A stretch of 64,000 nt of DNA from Margaritispora aquatica (GCA_007644065.1 VJWN01000008.1:808411-872410), one strand, 5' to 3'; counted from the stretch's first letter, positions 13,701 through 26,719 are shown. The notes: a model not told the origin generated them from the letters alone. Numbers and translations are program-made.

Positions 13701-13801
13701 ATTGAAGCAAAGCTGAATTCAGGAATTCGCCGTCGAGCCGTCTTTCCGTATGTAGCCATCTTTCTGCGAGACGGCACTCTCTCTTGAAATTCTGTCGCCA
13801 T
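10751..13801 (-). CDS. WAPL-type cohesin release factor
   Basis: Two exons, 13801-11078 and 11026-10751, give 999 aa. WAPL opens the cohesin ring and removes it from chromatin; the fungal counterpart is Rad61/Wpl1. Residues 1 to about 480 are disordered and rich in Ser, Pro, Arg and Lys. They contain several near-repeats of a DVFEVP, DIYDVPESD, DIWDVPDDD or SVYDVPSSE motif, roughly 40-60 residues apart, which look like short acidic docking motifs. The helical WAPL domain starts near residue 520 (VHELRLAGATNRFLDDIQDFL) and runs to the end. The single 51-nt intron sits close to the 3' end and its removal joins KTSM to ADSMEENM in frame. Confidence 0.88.
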
Positions 13802-15652
<1,851 letters not shown>

Positions 15653-15892
15653 ACATTTATTTGGATTTGCACCTGGTGCACGGAGTGAAGCATAGCGGGA
15701 GGGAGAATTTACACATTTTTTTTTTGGCTCTGGGCGTAACTTTGCTTGCTGTAGATTTCCGACTACATTTCAAATCAACTTATGATCCCAAAGTCCTCTT
15801 ACAAGCAACAATCCATTTGGTGCCTCCCTAACGCCCCTGTAAAAGAATCGTTCCTTGACTCCCCAGCCCAGCCTTATCAAAACAGCGACCAC

Positions 15893-16486
15893 TCAGTATT
15901 CCTCGTCATCTGCCACTATTCCATCCCCTCCATACCCATCATCATCTCTATCATCAATGATGTCGTCGTCGTCATCTCCTTGACCTCTTGCCCGTCCGCC
16001 GCCTGCACTTGGCCTCGAACGCGCGCGTGCCGTAGCATATTCCCCATCACCTTCGGCCTCCTTTGCTACAGCATCACAAGCATCGACCCAATCTGAGTAC
16101 ACGTCCACAGCGGCAGATAGATCTGCAAGTCGTCAGTGTCACATCCTGACAACGAGGCGCGACGCGCCAGCGTGCGAGAGGAGCCAACTCACAGTTTACG
16201 GCGCATTGGAACTGCTGGTTACATGTCTTGCAGGAGAGTTGTCCGACACCGGCCTTCTTGTCTAGCTTTACGGAGACTGCATTCGGATGATTGCAGAATA
16301 GGCAGTCGAAGAGTGTAGCTAATGGCTCATTCTACGCCCTCCATTAGAATCATTGCGCCGCCCGTAAGAATTCACGATTGTGACGAACCTTCTTGCCTGG
16401 ACCAGGCTTCTTGGCCGCCTTACGTTTTCCCTAGAATAGGATTAGTCTTTGAATTCAAGCAGAAGTGGGATTTATATCCATACCAT
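15893..16486 (-). CDS. ELF1: Transcription elongation factor ELF1/ELOF1
   Basis: Four exons, in transcription order: 16486-16484 (the ATG alone), 16430-16389, 16331-16193 and 16122-15893, giving 137 aa. It is a small zinc protein that travels with RNA polymerase II. The basic N-terminus GKRKAAKKPGPGKK is followed by a four-cysteine zinc fold (CLFCNH and CKTCNQQF) and the conserved SAAVDVYSDWVDACDAVA segment. The fungal-type tail is Arg/Gly-rich and then strongly acidic (a DDDDDIIDDRDDD run). The acceptor at 16331/16332 was chosen because only it joins the exons in frame as KKNEPLATLFDCLF. The first exon carries just the start codon, supported by good splice sites on both sides of the 53-nt intron. 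Confidence 0.85.
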
Positions 16487-16504
16487 TTTGGTAGATTGTA
16501 TGGT

Positions 16505-16517
16505 GGGGGGGGGGGGG
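16505..16517. repeat. Homopolymer G run
   Basis: Thirteen consecutive G bases lie about 20 bp upstream of the ELF1 start codon, read as poly-C on the coding strand of its leader. The length is likely to be unstable or misread in assembly. Confidence 0.9.
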
Positions 16518-16997
16518 TAGTCGTTTTGATGATGTTCAAAATGATCAGTGCAAGCCAGACAAGGCAAGGCACAAAAAGCCGGACAAGGCTTTGATCGGAA
16601 ATGTGACGGGGGTGTGAGGAGGTTGGTGGGTGGAAGCTGAAGCGATAAGACCCAACGCCCATCGGTGCCAAGACTTCAGGCTTAACCCAGGCGTATCGGA
16701 AGGTGGCGGGGAACGGCAAAACGGTCACGACCGTCCAAGTAACAACGAAACAGCAGCTTCCCTTTGTGAGCATTGAGTGACCGCACACGCCCCGGAATCA
16801 CTTTCCTGACCTTCCAGTTCAAAGTCATAGATCACGTTGAGGTCCAGCATTAACTTCATTCGTCGGTGAATGTGGATTAAATCCTTTATTTGGACACACC
16901 GTCTTTCGATACTCAATATCATTATCTCACAAATCCAATTGTCTGACGAATGATCCTCTTTCAAACTAACACATTCAGATATCAACGGAGTCAGGAT

Positions 16998-17072
16998 CCA
17001 GTAGCCAGTAGCCAGTAACCAGTAGTCAGTAGTCAGAAGCCAGGAGTCAGGAGTCAGGATTCAGGAGTCAGG
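16998..17072. repeat. Imperfect heptamer tandem repeat (CAGTAGC / CAGGAGT)
   Basis: About ten head-to-tail copies of a 7-bp unit drift from CAGTAGC-like to CAGTAGT, then CAGGAGT, across 75 bp. It lies in the divergent ELF1/URC1 promoter. Confidence 0.85.
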
Positions 17073-17476
17073 GCATTCCATTCGGACCATTCCATACCAC
17101 AACTTACCACAACTTACCTCACCTCGCCTCACGTTACCCTACCATACTAAAGTTGGCGATACCGCTCCTCCGCTCCTCCTCTCATCTGCGTGTCCTGCAT
17201 CTTACCTTACCTTCCCCTGCATCCGTCGTCCTCGTCCTACTGGCTTTCAATCGTATCGGTATCAGTACCACTCATCATCACTAGCACTACCTACCTTACG
17301 TCTATCAAATCCTACCTTATATAAAGGTCGTCCTCATCCCACTTCCCAAGTCTCTTCTTTCTCTCTCCTTCTTCTCCTCAACTCTTTGCAGTTCCCAATA
17401 AAGATCACATACCGATATCCTCGTCCTGCAATCCCATTCTGTTTGCAGCACGAAGTATAAGTATCGTCGAATCCAA

Positions 17477-17510
17477 ACCTATACCTATACCTATACCTAT
17501 ACCTATACCT
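17477..17510 (+). repeat. Hexanucleotide repeat (ACCTAT)n in the URC1 leader
   Basis: Between five and six perfect tandem copies lie 35 bp upstream of the URC1 start codon, so they are probably transcribed as part of the 5' UTR. Confidence 0.9.
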
Positions 17511-17545
17511 AGCAAGTAACACGTACTGCAATCAACGTCTCCATC

Positions 17546-20324
17546 ATGTCAGCTACACCTGTCGATCAGGGTGCAATCTTGAAGGAGGTTCTAGACACTT
17601 TGAAGTCTCTCCAGATAAATCAGACTGCATTGGCTTCGCACGTCGATGCCATTGCAGGTCGTGTCAATGTTCTTGCAGGAGTTAAAGAATTGGCTACACC
17701 AGCAGCCACCTCTGTAAACCAAATTGAATCAAATGCTGCCGTCGCACCCTCTGATGATTCTCATCATGATTCTGATGTCGTGCCTCCATCCCCTTCACTT
17801 CCAGCCACAACCTTCCAAGATCAGGTTGATGGAGCTGGTTCCCAACAGCTTTCGCATGCAAGAAAACCTAGCGTCACCTCGAGAATCATCCTCACGTGAG
17901 TTTTCCTATGCGTACCATCGTATATCGGTGGGTTTTGGGTTATTTGCGTCGTTTACTGATTTGCGTGTAGCACGTATCCGAACCAATCCGGCATAAACCC
18001 ACTTCCTATGGACTGGGGTAACAAGGACTTTCAACAGAGAGGTCCAGTTGTAGTCTCAAGAAATCCAACAACCATTAGGAGAAGAAATGGTAGGAAATCA
18101 TTTCTATGATCTAACAAAACGAAGACGTGCTAACTTTCAAAACAGCTATTGGAGGTGAGGTTTTTGGCACCCCTTGACCTAATGCTCTCTAACACATAGA
18201 TCAGCCCATGGCGGTTCTTACTCAATTTATTACGCACTTGCTGTCGCTAGCAAAGAAATCAAAGCAGATCACATGTATGGAACTGCCATTTGACTTAGTT
18301 GTTGATAACGTAGCTAAATGATGCACCTAGGCCCGATTTCACCAACACGGAACCAGCTGCGAATATCGGACCTTTCCCACAATGGGCAGACAAGAAGAAG
18401 ATTGTGTCGATGGATCCTCTTGGACATCTTGCTCCTTGGCTATTTAAGGATACTATTGAAAACGAGCATGGTATGTGATGCAATTTAAGTCTTGTTGCTC
18501 AAGCTAACAGTTGCAGTTGACATTCGACCAACCATTGGTATGTGTTCGAGATGATTGTCAAACCTTTACTAAACCTTCAAGCGATCACACGAGCCCATAT
18601 GAAGCTGCCAGAATTGGAACAGAGTGTTAGAGAAGGTCGTCTGTAAGTAGTGATCGAAAAGATGATATGTTGTGCTCACGATTTATCAGTGTACCCGATG
18701 GCAAGGTATGCCTAAACGAGTCTGGCGAGCTTGCCGTTACCAAATTTGCGGTCGAACCTGTAAGTAGATGAGCTATGTGTACAAAATTGGGAGATAAACT
18801 GACAGCTTTGGGAGGTGTGGTACCTACCAGGTGTCGCCGAGAGATTTGGAATCAGTAAGATGTTGTGCGATCTCATCGGAATTTTGACTAATGTCAATCA
18901 GGCGAGGGCGATCTTAGGAGATCTTTGTTCGAACACACAGGTGGAATGTACCCCGAATTAATCACGCGAGGAGATATCAAAGTCTTCTTACCTCCAATTG
19001 GTAAGAGTCTGCCCAAGCTTAGTATTTCAGCATATCTGACACGCCGCAGGTGGCCTCACAGTGTACTGCTTCGGAGATCCAGCCAAGATGTCGGACGAGA
19101 AAGTGCGTCTCGCATTGAGAGTCCACGACGAGGTAATTTTCCCCGCAAACCTGGAGAAATGGTTCACACGACTGACGCGCTGGAAAGTGTAACGGAAGTG
19201 ACGTGTTCGGGTCTGACATCTGCACGTGTCGTCCATATCTCATCTACGGGATTGAAGAGGCCGTCAAAGAGGCACAGAAGGTAAATCATGACTCTCTGTC
19301 CAACCAATCATCTTGATGATGCTAACATGTTCCAAGGGAGGAAGCGGCGTTTGTATCTACTTCCGTAAGGAGGGGAGAGCTTTGGGAGAAGTCACCAAGG
19401 TAAGAAATCTTCTGGTTGGTTTCGTTGAACCATCAGCATGCAGCTGTTCATGTATTGAATCCGTTGCACTGCATTCGAACGCTGATGCAGACGTTCATCA
19501 ACTCTGTCCTACCCCACACCTTCATTTATCCCCGAGACTACCCGCCACACCCCCAAGTTGTTGCTACCATCCCTAAGACAGTTTTCTAATTCCATGTTGT
19601 AGTACCTCGTCTACAACGCCCGAAAGCGTGGATTAGATCGAGCATCGGAATATTTCAAGCGAACCGAAAACATCGCTGGTGTGAAGGACATGCGATTCCA
19701 AGCTTTGATGCCTGACATCCTCCATTGGTTAGGTATCAAGAAGATTGATCGCATGCTTAGCATGAGCAAGTGAGTAACGGTTGGACAATGCGTATGAATG
19801 ATGCTGATACTCAAATAGCATGAAGCATGATGCTATCGTTGGTCAGGGGTAAGCTTCCCCCCCACAATGCTCGCCAGTGCGCCTCTGTCGGTAAATGCTA
19901 ACACTTCTGGTGCTTGTGCAGTATTCCCATCTTAGAGCGCGTTGAACTTCCTGAGTCTTGGATTCCTGCGGATTCAAGGGTTGAGATCGATGCAAAAATT
20001 ACTGCAGGTCAGTTTCTCCGTTTTGTTCTCCTGTTGCACCCCCACAAGAATATCCCGAGTACCAGTACCGAAACTCAGCTCACCCCACCTCGCGAGCCTA
20101 TGTGGGATATCGTGTATTCCTTGAGTTTGATAGGGCTGAATATTGACGTGGTGTCTCACTAGGTTATTTCACAACTGGACATAGAATGACGGAAGAAGAA
20201 TTGGCTGCCGTTAAAGGAAGGACTTGGGAAGAGTGGGTGTCCCCTTGCTTTATCTCCTCTTGCAGTTTTTCCCCATTGAGGTATTTACGGCTTTGCTAAT
20301 GCATGGGATAGCATCGATCATTAA
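17546..20324 (+). CDS. URC1: GTP cyclohydrolase II-type protein, URC1 (uracil catabolism)
   Basis: Eighteen exons: 17546-17895, 17971-18089, 18146-18154, 18205-18274, 18331-18470, 18517-18537, 18582-18642, 18690-18759, 18806-18854, 18902-19000, 19050-19132, 19188-19280, 19337-19399, 19603-19769, 19819-19848, 19922-20007, 20163-20232 and 20312-20324, giving 530 aa. The GTP cyclohydrolase II domain is in the middle: RVHDECNGSDVFGSDICTC supplies the zinc cysteines, GGSGVCIYFRKEGRALGEV and NMKHDAIVGQGIPILERV follow. The roughly 120-residue N-terminus is low complexity and less conserved. Bacterial-type enzymes are about 200 aa; the long form with TYPNQSGINP and SIYYALAVASKEI segments fits the fungal Urc1 branch used to degrade uracil rather than the riboflavin enzyme Rib1. 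Exons of 9, 21 and 13 nt are needed to keep the frame. Confidence 0.85.
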
Positions 20325-22250
20325 ATCGGAATTCTTTTCTCGCGAGCGAGCGAATTTTCTCATTGGAGTGAAGGGAGAGTCGGCAAAGTCTCGGGCTTTG
20401 GAGGAGTTGATCACGCGTGGGTGGGTGGGCGAGATGGAATTGTGTGTGGTGGATGTGTATGTGTTGTTGCTTTGCTTTTCTTGTTGTTGTCTACTGCTGA
20501 GTGGATGGGCGAGTGAATTGCACGAGGCAGACGTGGGTGGATGTTGGACGGGGTGTGAAAGGGTGACTTGGGCCGTGTACCTGCGTCCTTCCGTTGCAGC
20601 CCGACCGGCGCTGAGATGTTGCCCTGGTTTTTTCTTGCACTCGCAGCGGCGGCGTGTTTGTTACCTACCCTAGTGCTGGCCTCGTTTTGCCTCGTTTAAG
20701 TGAGGTGTAGTGAGGTGGTGGTGGATGAGTGAGGCAATAGAAAAATTGTGTTGCTTTATTAGGAGGGCTGTGAGAAATAAAAACTCGTATGCATACACGT
20801 TGGTAGCCGCTTTTTGTCTATGAGGCGGACAGGAAGTGGAGTGAGATGATTTGAGATTTTTTATTTTTATTTCTGAGACTTTTATTTTCAAGAGGCGAGA
20901 GGGGATGGATGGATGGATGGATAGATGGAGGATTGTCCGCTGAGTTTTCCGGTGCTACTCGTGGTTATTACTGCCGATTGTTTCGCTTTGTTTTGTTTTC
21001 TTACACGCAATGATGGGAGTGAGCGGCGAGGGGAGGGGAGACGGGAGAGGGGAGAGGGCCGAGGGGCAATCCGGGCTACGATGGAGTTTGAGTTTACGGA
21101 GTTTGGCTTGAGTGAGTCGATTCAGTATGTTTTGTTTCAGCTCGTCTTGCAAGTCCAGTGGGTGGTGCTATGGGTATGGGTTCAAATGCAATGGTTCAGC
21201 CGGTTCAGTCAGTTGTTTGTCAGCAGGACCGAGAGATGTGCTGCGATTGCATGATCATGATCATAATGGATGGAATGATTTGAGACTTGCTAGGTATCGA
21301 GGATGAGTGAGGAGGAGTGAGGATGGAGCATGGGGTGCAGCATGTATGTATGTAGGCATGTCTGTATGTACGGTATGCAGAGTGTTTGGCTGAGATGACT
21401 GGCAGATAGGTATGGTAGATTGATGGATAAGTAGGGCGATTAGGTAGATAGGTAGTTAGGTAGGTTGGCAGGGAGGATAAATGATGGGCGATGATGAGAT
21501 GGCGTTGTGTAGCCGCATCTCTTTTGGTGTCTGGTGTATGTACGAAGGTAGGCAGACATGCGGAGTCCTGTATGTTATCCATGCAGCTGGATTTTTTGGA
21601 TGGTGTGAGCCTTGACAATGGTGGTGTGGTATAGATGTACGGAGTAGAGTTCGAGTCCAGTCATATTCGGGCTTGGTGAGGGGTAAACAGTAACATGGGA
21701 AAGGGAGGTAGAGATAAGGTTGATGAGGGCTGTTGATGGATGCTTTTGGTAACTTAACGGTCGTGAGAGGGGTATTGTATTGCATTGATGCTTTCGGCTG
21801 GGGGTTTGAATTTGAATTCTAGTTTGCTTTGAGCATTTGAGTTTGACGGTGTCGTACAATACCGGTTCTTGATGACCACGAGGGGTAATAAGACCACATA
21901 CAGCAGATCCTCCAGACCTCAATCGATGGATGAGATCCAGTGAGAGCGACCGAGGATCTTCAGGGCCAGTTATAAAATGGTATCGAGAAGCGGGCTTGCT
22001 GCGTGTTGACTATTGAAGGCCCCATGGGATTTGTATGGTGGTTGTTCTTGGTGGTGGTGGTGTTTATGGTGGTGGTTGTGGATATATTTCAGTCGGTATG
22101 TCGTCCAGTGAGGAGGCTCCACGATGCTTCGAGTGTCTAGGTCTTCCGGTCTTGTGGGTATCGGTGTCTTTTTTGCCTACCTCCGTCCAGCATTTCAGTA
22201 GTAGTACAGTATGGGTGATGGAGCCGAAGCCGTAAACATGCCCCTGTCTA

Positions 22251-22317
22251 GCTGTTTAGCTGTTTAGCTGTTTAGCTGTTTAGCTGTTTAGCTGTTTAGC
22301 TGTTTAGCTGTTTAGCT
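22251..22317. repeat. Minisatellite, 8-bp unit GCTGTTTA, about 8.4 copies
   Basis: The copies are perfect and head to tail without spacers. A further loose TCTAGTCTA-like area follows at 22390-22410. Confidence 0.95.
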
Positions 22318-23231
22318 CAAGATGGGAAAAATACTTTGGAACAAGGACCTCGACCTTTTGGCATCCCGGGTTTTGAGTTTCGGCCCTGTCTAGTCTATGT
22401 CTAGTCTAGCGTTTAGCTTGCGTCTTACGTCTTTGTCTTGACAACGTTTTACTGCAATGAGACGACTCGACGACAAGACGCCTCGCCTGCGGAGCAGGAC
22501 CGTCCTGTTCCACTGGGGAAGAAGAGGCTGGAGGGCCTGCATTTCGTATGGCTGTCAGCTCAACCTGTCCCCGTAAAAGGTGCCTGCGAGTGGAGAAGAA
22601 AGCCCTTGAAAAGCCCTTGAAAAGCCTGGAGGGAGACCCAGTACCCAGTAGCGACGACGGTTGTCTGAGGTGGTGACATGTGGCGAGATGTGAGGGCTGT
22701 TGGGGAGATCGGAATGGGGCAATTAATGGGGTAAAAAAAAAAGGTGCCAGAGTGAAAGTTTTGTGAGAAGAAGGCTATGGAGGCTAAGTATCGTTGTACC
22801 TTCGTGCCTATTCCCAAAGAGGTCATTACTGTATGTCTGTCCTGGATGTCCTGGATGCAGATGCAAATGCAAGGTGTGTTTCTTGATCTTGATTTCACGA
22901 GCTCCCTTTCGTCAATCTTGCTGCGCTGGTTTTTCTGATGGTCGCCTGGTCAATTTCTTGCTTACTCCTGTACATTGACCGGCAGTCATTGGAGTTTTGA
23001 ACGTGGAATACAGATGGGCTTTTGGGATGCGGCACTTTTGAGGTTTGGGGGTTAGAGAGAGAATGTTATGTGAGAGGCCTTTCGCCCATCCACCTCCGTT
23101 TTTTCCGTGGGATGGGGAGCTTCGGAATGAGTGTGGAAACGGTTGCTACCGCTCTGTTCATCCATGGCATAGGTGGCTTTGGTGTGTCGTGTTTTGTGTT
23201 GTTCGGGTAATGGAGGTGTGAGGTATTGAAG

Positions 23232-23318
23232 TGTGAGGTGGTAGTGGTGGTAGTGGTGGTAGTAGTGTGAGTTGTGTGAGTTGTGTGGGTGTGGTTGTGG
23301 GTGTGGGTGTGGGTGTGC
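23232..23318. repeat. GTG-rich tandem block
   Basis: GTGGTA units grade into GTTGTGTGA and then GTGGGTGT units over nearly 90 bp. The strand asymmetry is strong, with almost no C on the plus strand. Confidence 0.8.
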
Positions 23319-23474
23319 GGAGCTGCAGTAGGCCCTAGCAACGTATGGCATGGCACACAAACTTACTCACTAGGTAAGGTAGGTTGGCAAGGCAGGTTTG
23401 GATATAGATATCTTGGTGTGGTCCCGATGTTGGCTGTAACCTAGATTCTGGATCTCGAACTTCAACATTGCTGA

Positions 23475-23541
23475 TCATCTATCCATCTATCTATCTATCT
23501 ATCTATCAATCCATTCATCCATCCATCCATCCATCCATCCA
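23475..23541. repeat. Compound tetranucleotide microsatellite (ATCT)n-(ATCC)n
   Basis: ATCT-type units pass into at least six ATCC units. The tract lies about 650 bp upstream of the next start codon. Confidence 0.9.
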
Positions 23542-24193
23542 ACCTGTTCCAAATTCTCCATATTTATCTGTTCTAACTACTGCTCTTGCATTGCATTATC
23601 TTCGGCATTACTGTCCTCGCTACTCCAACAGATACGATACAATCATCAGACAGAAATACCAAAGTGCATCTAGACTCTCGGAAACTGTTTACTTCAACTC
23701 CTGGCTACCAGGTTCAACCTACTACCTACGTAGCCAAAGCCAGGAAACTCCCCATTGCCAGAGGCCCGAGCCGTGGCTTACCCTGCTCTCTCACCGCAAT
23801 AACGCACCCATCCATCATCATCAATCACCATCCACTGTGTTGTCCACTTTAAATTCAGCGGACGCTTTCCGAGGAACCTGGGAGACCACGCACAACACAC
23901 CACGTTGTTCTGGCGACTGTGCTTAGCTGAGAAGGAGGAATTGCAATTCCCTTATTACCTTTACCATCCCATCCAGTCGGGAAAAATATCTTTCGATTCC
24001 TTCTTTTTGAGGTACCATATTTTCGACGTTGCTTCTTCAACAAGTACGAGCTGCACCTCCGCACATCCGGTCAGACATACATAGTACCCGTACCCATACC
24101 ATCATCTCATTCCAAACCAGATCCGATTAAACTCCGACTTCAACTTCAACTTCAACTTCAATAATTAAATCAATTCGATATATTATTCTCAAC

Positions 24194-24638
24194 ATGTCTT
24201 CCAAATCATCATCCAGACAATCACCAACCAGGCGACCAAGACTCATGCGTGCTTCCGCCACAGCACCTTCGCTTGCCACTTCCAACGCCTCACGTAAAGA
24301 TCTTGCCGATCTTCATGATTCGAGGGCGGCGACCCTATTGACGAGAGTAGCAAGCTACTCAGCACATCACGCTCAGATGCAAGGTTATGAGCATGGCGGT
24401 CGAAGTGTTTGCTCGAGCCCTGGATCCAGCCCAGGTAGTTCACACTCTGGACATGGAGACAGGAAGGAGCCTTTTGAGATTGTGATCTCACAGTGTAAGT
24501 TGGCTGATGATGTACCTTTTTGAAACAAAAACTGATTTCTCCTCAGGTGGAAATTACTTCAGCTTCCCCAGCTTTGAGGATTTTGAGGAGTACCATGAGC
24601 ATGAAGGACGTGATAGCCGAGAGAATAGTATTTCATGA
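24194..24638 (+). CDS. Small Ser-rich protein of unknown function
   Basis: Exons 24194-24494 and 24547-24638 give 130 aa. I do not recognise the family. The N-terminus is Ser/Arg/Pro-rich and basic (SSRQSPTRRPRLMRAS), a predicted-helical part (RKDLADLHDSRAATLLTRV) follows, and the C-terminus has an aromatic and acidic patch (CGNYFSFPSFEDFEEY). The 52-nt intron splits a cysteine codon and has a clean GTAAGT donor and CTCAG acceptor. The gene is preceded by a long CT-rich leader. There is no signal peptide or membrane segment. The patterned C-terminus and valid splice make it likely to be real. Confidence 0.65.
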
Positions 24639-25677
24639 AAGCATGTAGCTTTTAGATGAATTCAACTCAGCCGACGAGACAGGCGAGACGGGCGAGATAG
24701 AAGGCTGGGCAACGGAACCACATCACTCTATCCAAAGAGATGATGATATGAATCATGAGCCACGAAACACATATACCCACGATCTGACGAGGACAACCTC
24801 CAGATTCGCAAGCAACAGACAATAGGCATTGAAGCCGTACTGGGAATCGGACAACAGCAACGAAGAGGGGGAAATTACACCCACAACACATCACGGCGTC
24901 AAGGGTGGCGGAAGGAATGGAAGGGAGTTTGGATTGAATTGGGGAGATGACAATAGGTGTGCGATTTGATGGGATGGCCGGATTGGTTTGAACCTCACCG
25001 CCATATTCCCTCTTGTATTTAATGAAACATACCTCACAAACCACTTGTATATACACGAAATCATTTGTTTGTCCTGAAATCTGTTTCTCGTTTGAACATG
25101 AATGAAACATAGAAGAGGGCCACTGTGTGATGATTGACATTCCAAGGTTGGAGTGTGGTGGGAAGATCGGAGCAAAAACAGCCAACCTACTGAATGAGAA
25201 TAATACCCCAGAGGGGGCGTTTGCACTGTAAACCAAGCTAAAAGATGACGCTGTAATTATTACAGCTACAATCTGATGATTCACGCCTTGATTTGTGACC
25301 AGAGGTGCAGCACCGTTGGTGGAGACAGTTAACCGTCTTGTCGTTGCAAAATATCGGAAATTGTGGAAAGAATACAGAGAGGCAGTTTCATGTGATCATC
25401 GTATCCTCGATAAGAGTTGCTTGATTGAATGTGAATCGCCGATGTGATAATATGGATGCCCCGTAAAGATTATTGTTGATGGATGAAAGAATGAAATTTT
25501 TGGAGGTGATACTCCGACGAGGCTCTGAGATAGTTCAGTCATGTGATGTGACCCACTTATCCTAGCTTTTGCCGAGCGCACGCAGACCAATTCACAAAAG
25601 TTTGACCTCTGCAAATTTACATATCGACATTTCATTCCTCGACATTACAGCCCCGCGATCAGGAACATATCGCAATC
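24639..25677. other. Intergenic, upstream of the ribosomal protein gene
   Basis: About 1 kb holding the 3' flank of the small Ser-rich gene and the eS1 promoter. The 205-codon minus-strand frame at 24667-25284 starts in an unpatterned hydrophobic run and lacks coding character, so I do not call it. Confidence 0.5.
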
Positions 25678-26719
25678 ATGGCTGTCGGAAAGTGAGTCTA
25701 CCTTCTCACCGCATTGGATATTGTTCTGGAGAAAATGGAGATGGGCTCAAGCAGATGGAGGGGCAAAAATACACGATCGAATTGGGTCTGACAAGACAAT
25801 AGGAACAAGCGTCTTTCGAAGGGTAAGAAGGGTCTCAAGAAGAAGACTGTTGATCCGTTCACCCGCAAGGATTGGTACGCGATCAAGGTATGTTGGAATG
25901 GCAGGTCTTTTGATATCTGCAGAGGTTAATTCGTACACAGGCACCATCTTCCTTTGTCACCAGAGAGTACGAAATCACCTTTCCGCAGTACACAAAACGG
26001 ACAATCTAACAGATATGCAGTGTTGGAAAGACCCTTGTGAACAGGACTACTGGTCTCAAGAACGCAAACGACTCGTTGAAGGGCAGAATCTTCGAGGTTT
26101 CTTTGGCCGATCTCCAGAAGGATGAGGACCACTCTTTCCGCAAGATCAAGCTCCGTGTCGATGAAGTTCAGGGCAAGAACTGCTTGACCAACTTCCACGG
26201 TCTTGACTTCACATCCGACAAGCTGCGCTCTTTGGTCCGCAAGTGGCAATCCCTCATTGAGGCCAACGTCACCGTCAAGACCACCGACGATTACCTCCTC
26301 CGCCTCTTCGCAATTGCCTTCACCAAGCGTCGCCCAAATCAAATCAAGAAGACCACATACGCCGCATCATCGCAGATCCGAGCAATCCGCAAGAAGATGA
26401 CCGAGATCATCCAACGCGAGGCTTCCAGCTGCACTCTCACCCAACTTACCGCCAAGTTGATCCCAGAGGTTATCGGTCGTGAGATTGAGAAGGCCACCCA
26501 GGGCATCTACCCACTCCAGAATGTGCGTACCTAGGGAATGCATGGTTTTATGGCAAAATACTGATATGAAATTAGGTTCACATCCGCAAAGTCAAGCTCC
26601 TGAAGGCACCCAAGTTCGACCTTGGCGCTCTTCTTAACCTCCACGGCGAGTCGAACACCGATGACCAGGGACAGAAGGTTGAGAGAGAGTTCAAGGAGAA
26701 GGTCTTGGACGAGGTATGA
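25678..26719 (+). CDS. rps1: 40S ribosomal protein S1 (eS1, S3Ae)
   Basis: Exons 25678-25691, 25803-25887, 25941-25966, 26021-26522 and 26576-26719 give 256 aa, the usual length. The sequence is the textbook eS1 pattern: [15 protein letters not shown] at the start, [39 protein letters not shown] and [19 protein letters not shown]. It is part of the small ribosomal subunit near the mRNA exit. The first exon is only 14 nt and the first intron (111 nt) is the longest, the architecture expected of fungal ribosomal protein genes. The stop is read directly after GAGGTA, with no further intron needed. Confidence 0.96.

Larger units (their letters stand above)
16487..17545. other. Divergent promoter region of ELF1 and URC1
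   Basis: This region contains a 13-base G run, an imperfect heptamer tract, the CT-rich leader of the URC1 gene and a hexamer repeat, listed separately. Two minus-strand frames at 16420-16985 overlap the first ELF1 intron and are not supported as genes. Confidence 0.5.
20325..24193. other. Gene desert with simple repeats, 3.9 kb
   Basis: No credible coding sequence was found on either strand. The frames present (for example 21220-21922 minus) read through GGTAGGTAGG- or ATGG-like low-complexity DNA. Repeats include ATGGATGG near 20903-20925, GTAGGTAG-like runs near 21340-21480, an 8-bp minisatellite, a GTG-rich block and an ATCT/ATCC tract. CT-rich DNA at 23900-24190 is probably the leader of the next gene. 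The length is several times that of any other gap in the window and suggests a long promoter, a long non-coding transcript or a fragile site. Confidence 0.6.

Noticed and set aside
21220..21922. Overlapping minus-strand frames in the gene desert
   Set aside because: They read through low-complexity GGTAGG-like DNA in two different frames, rich in Tyr/Pro/Thr with no domain.
22251..22317. Regular repeat that could be mistaken for a CRISPR array
   Set aside because: The units are 8 bp and have no spacers; it is a minisatellite in a eukaryotic genome.
24667..25284. 205-codon minus-strand frame
   Set aside because: Long but with no recognisable domain or splice support, in a promoter-like gap; composition looks random.
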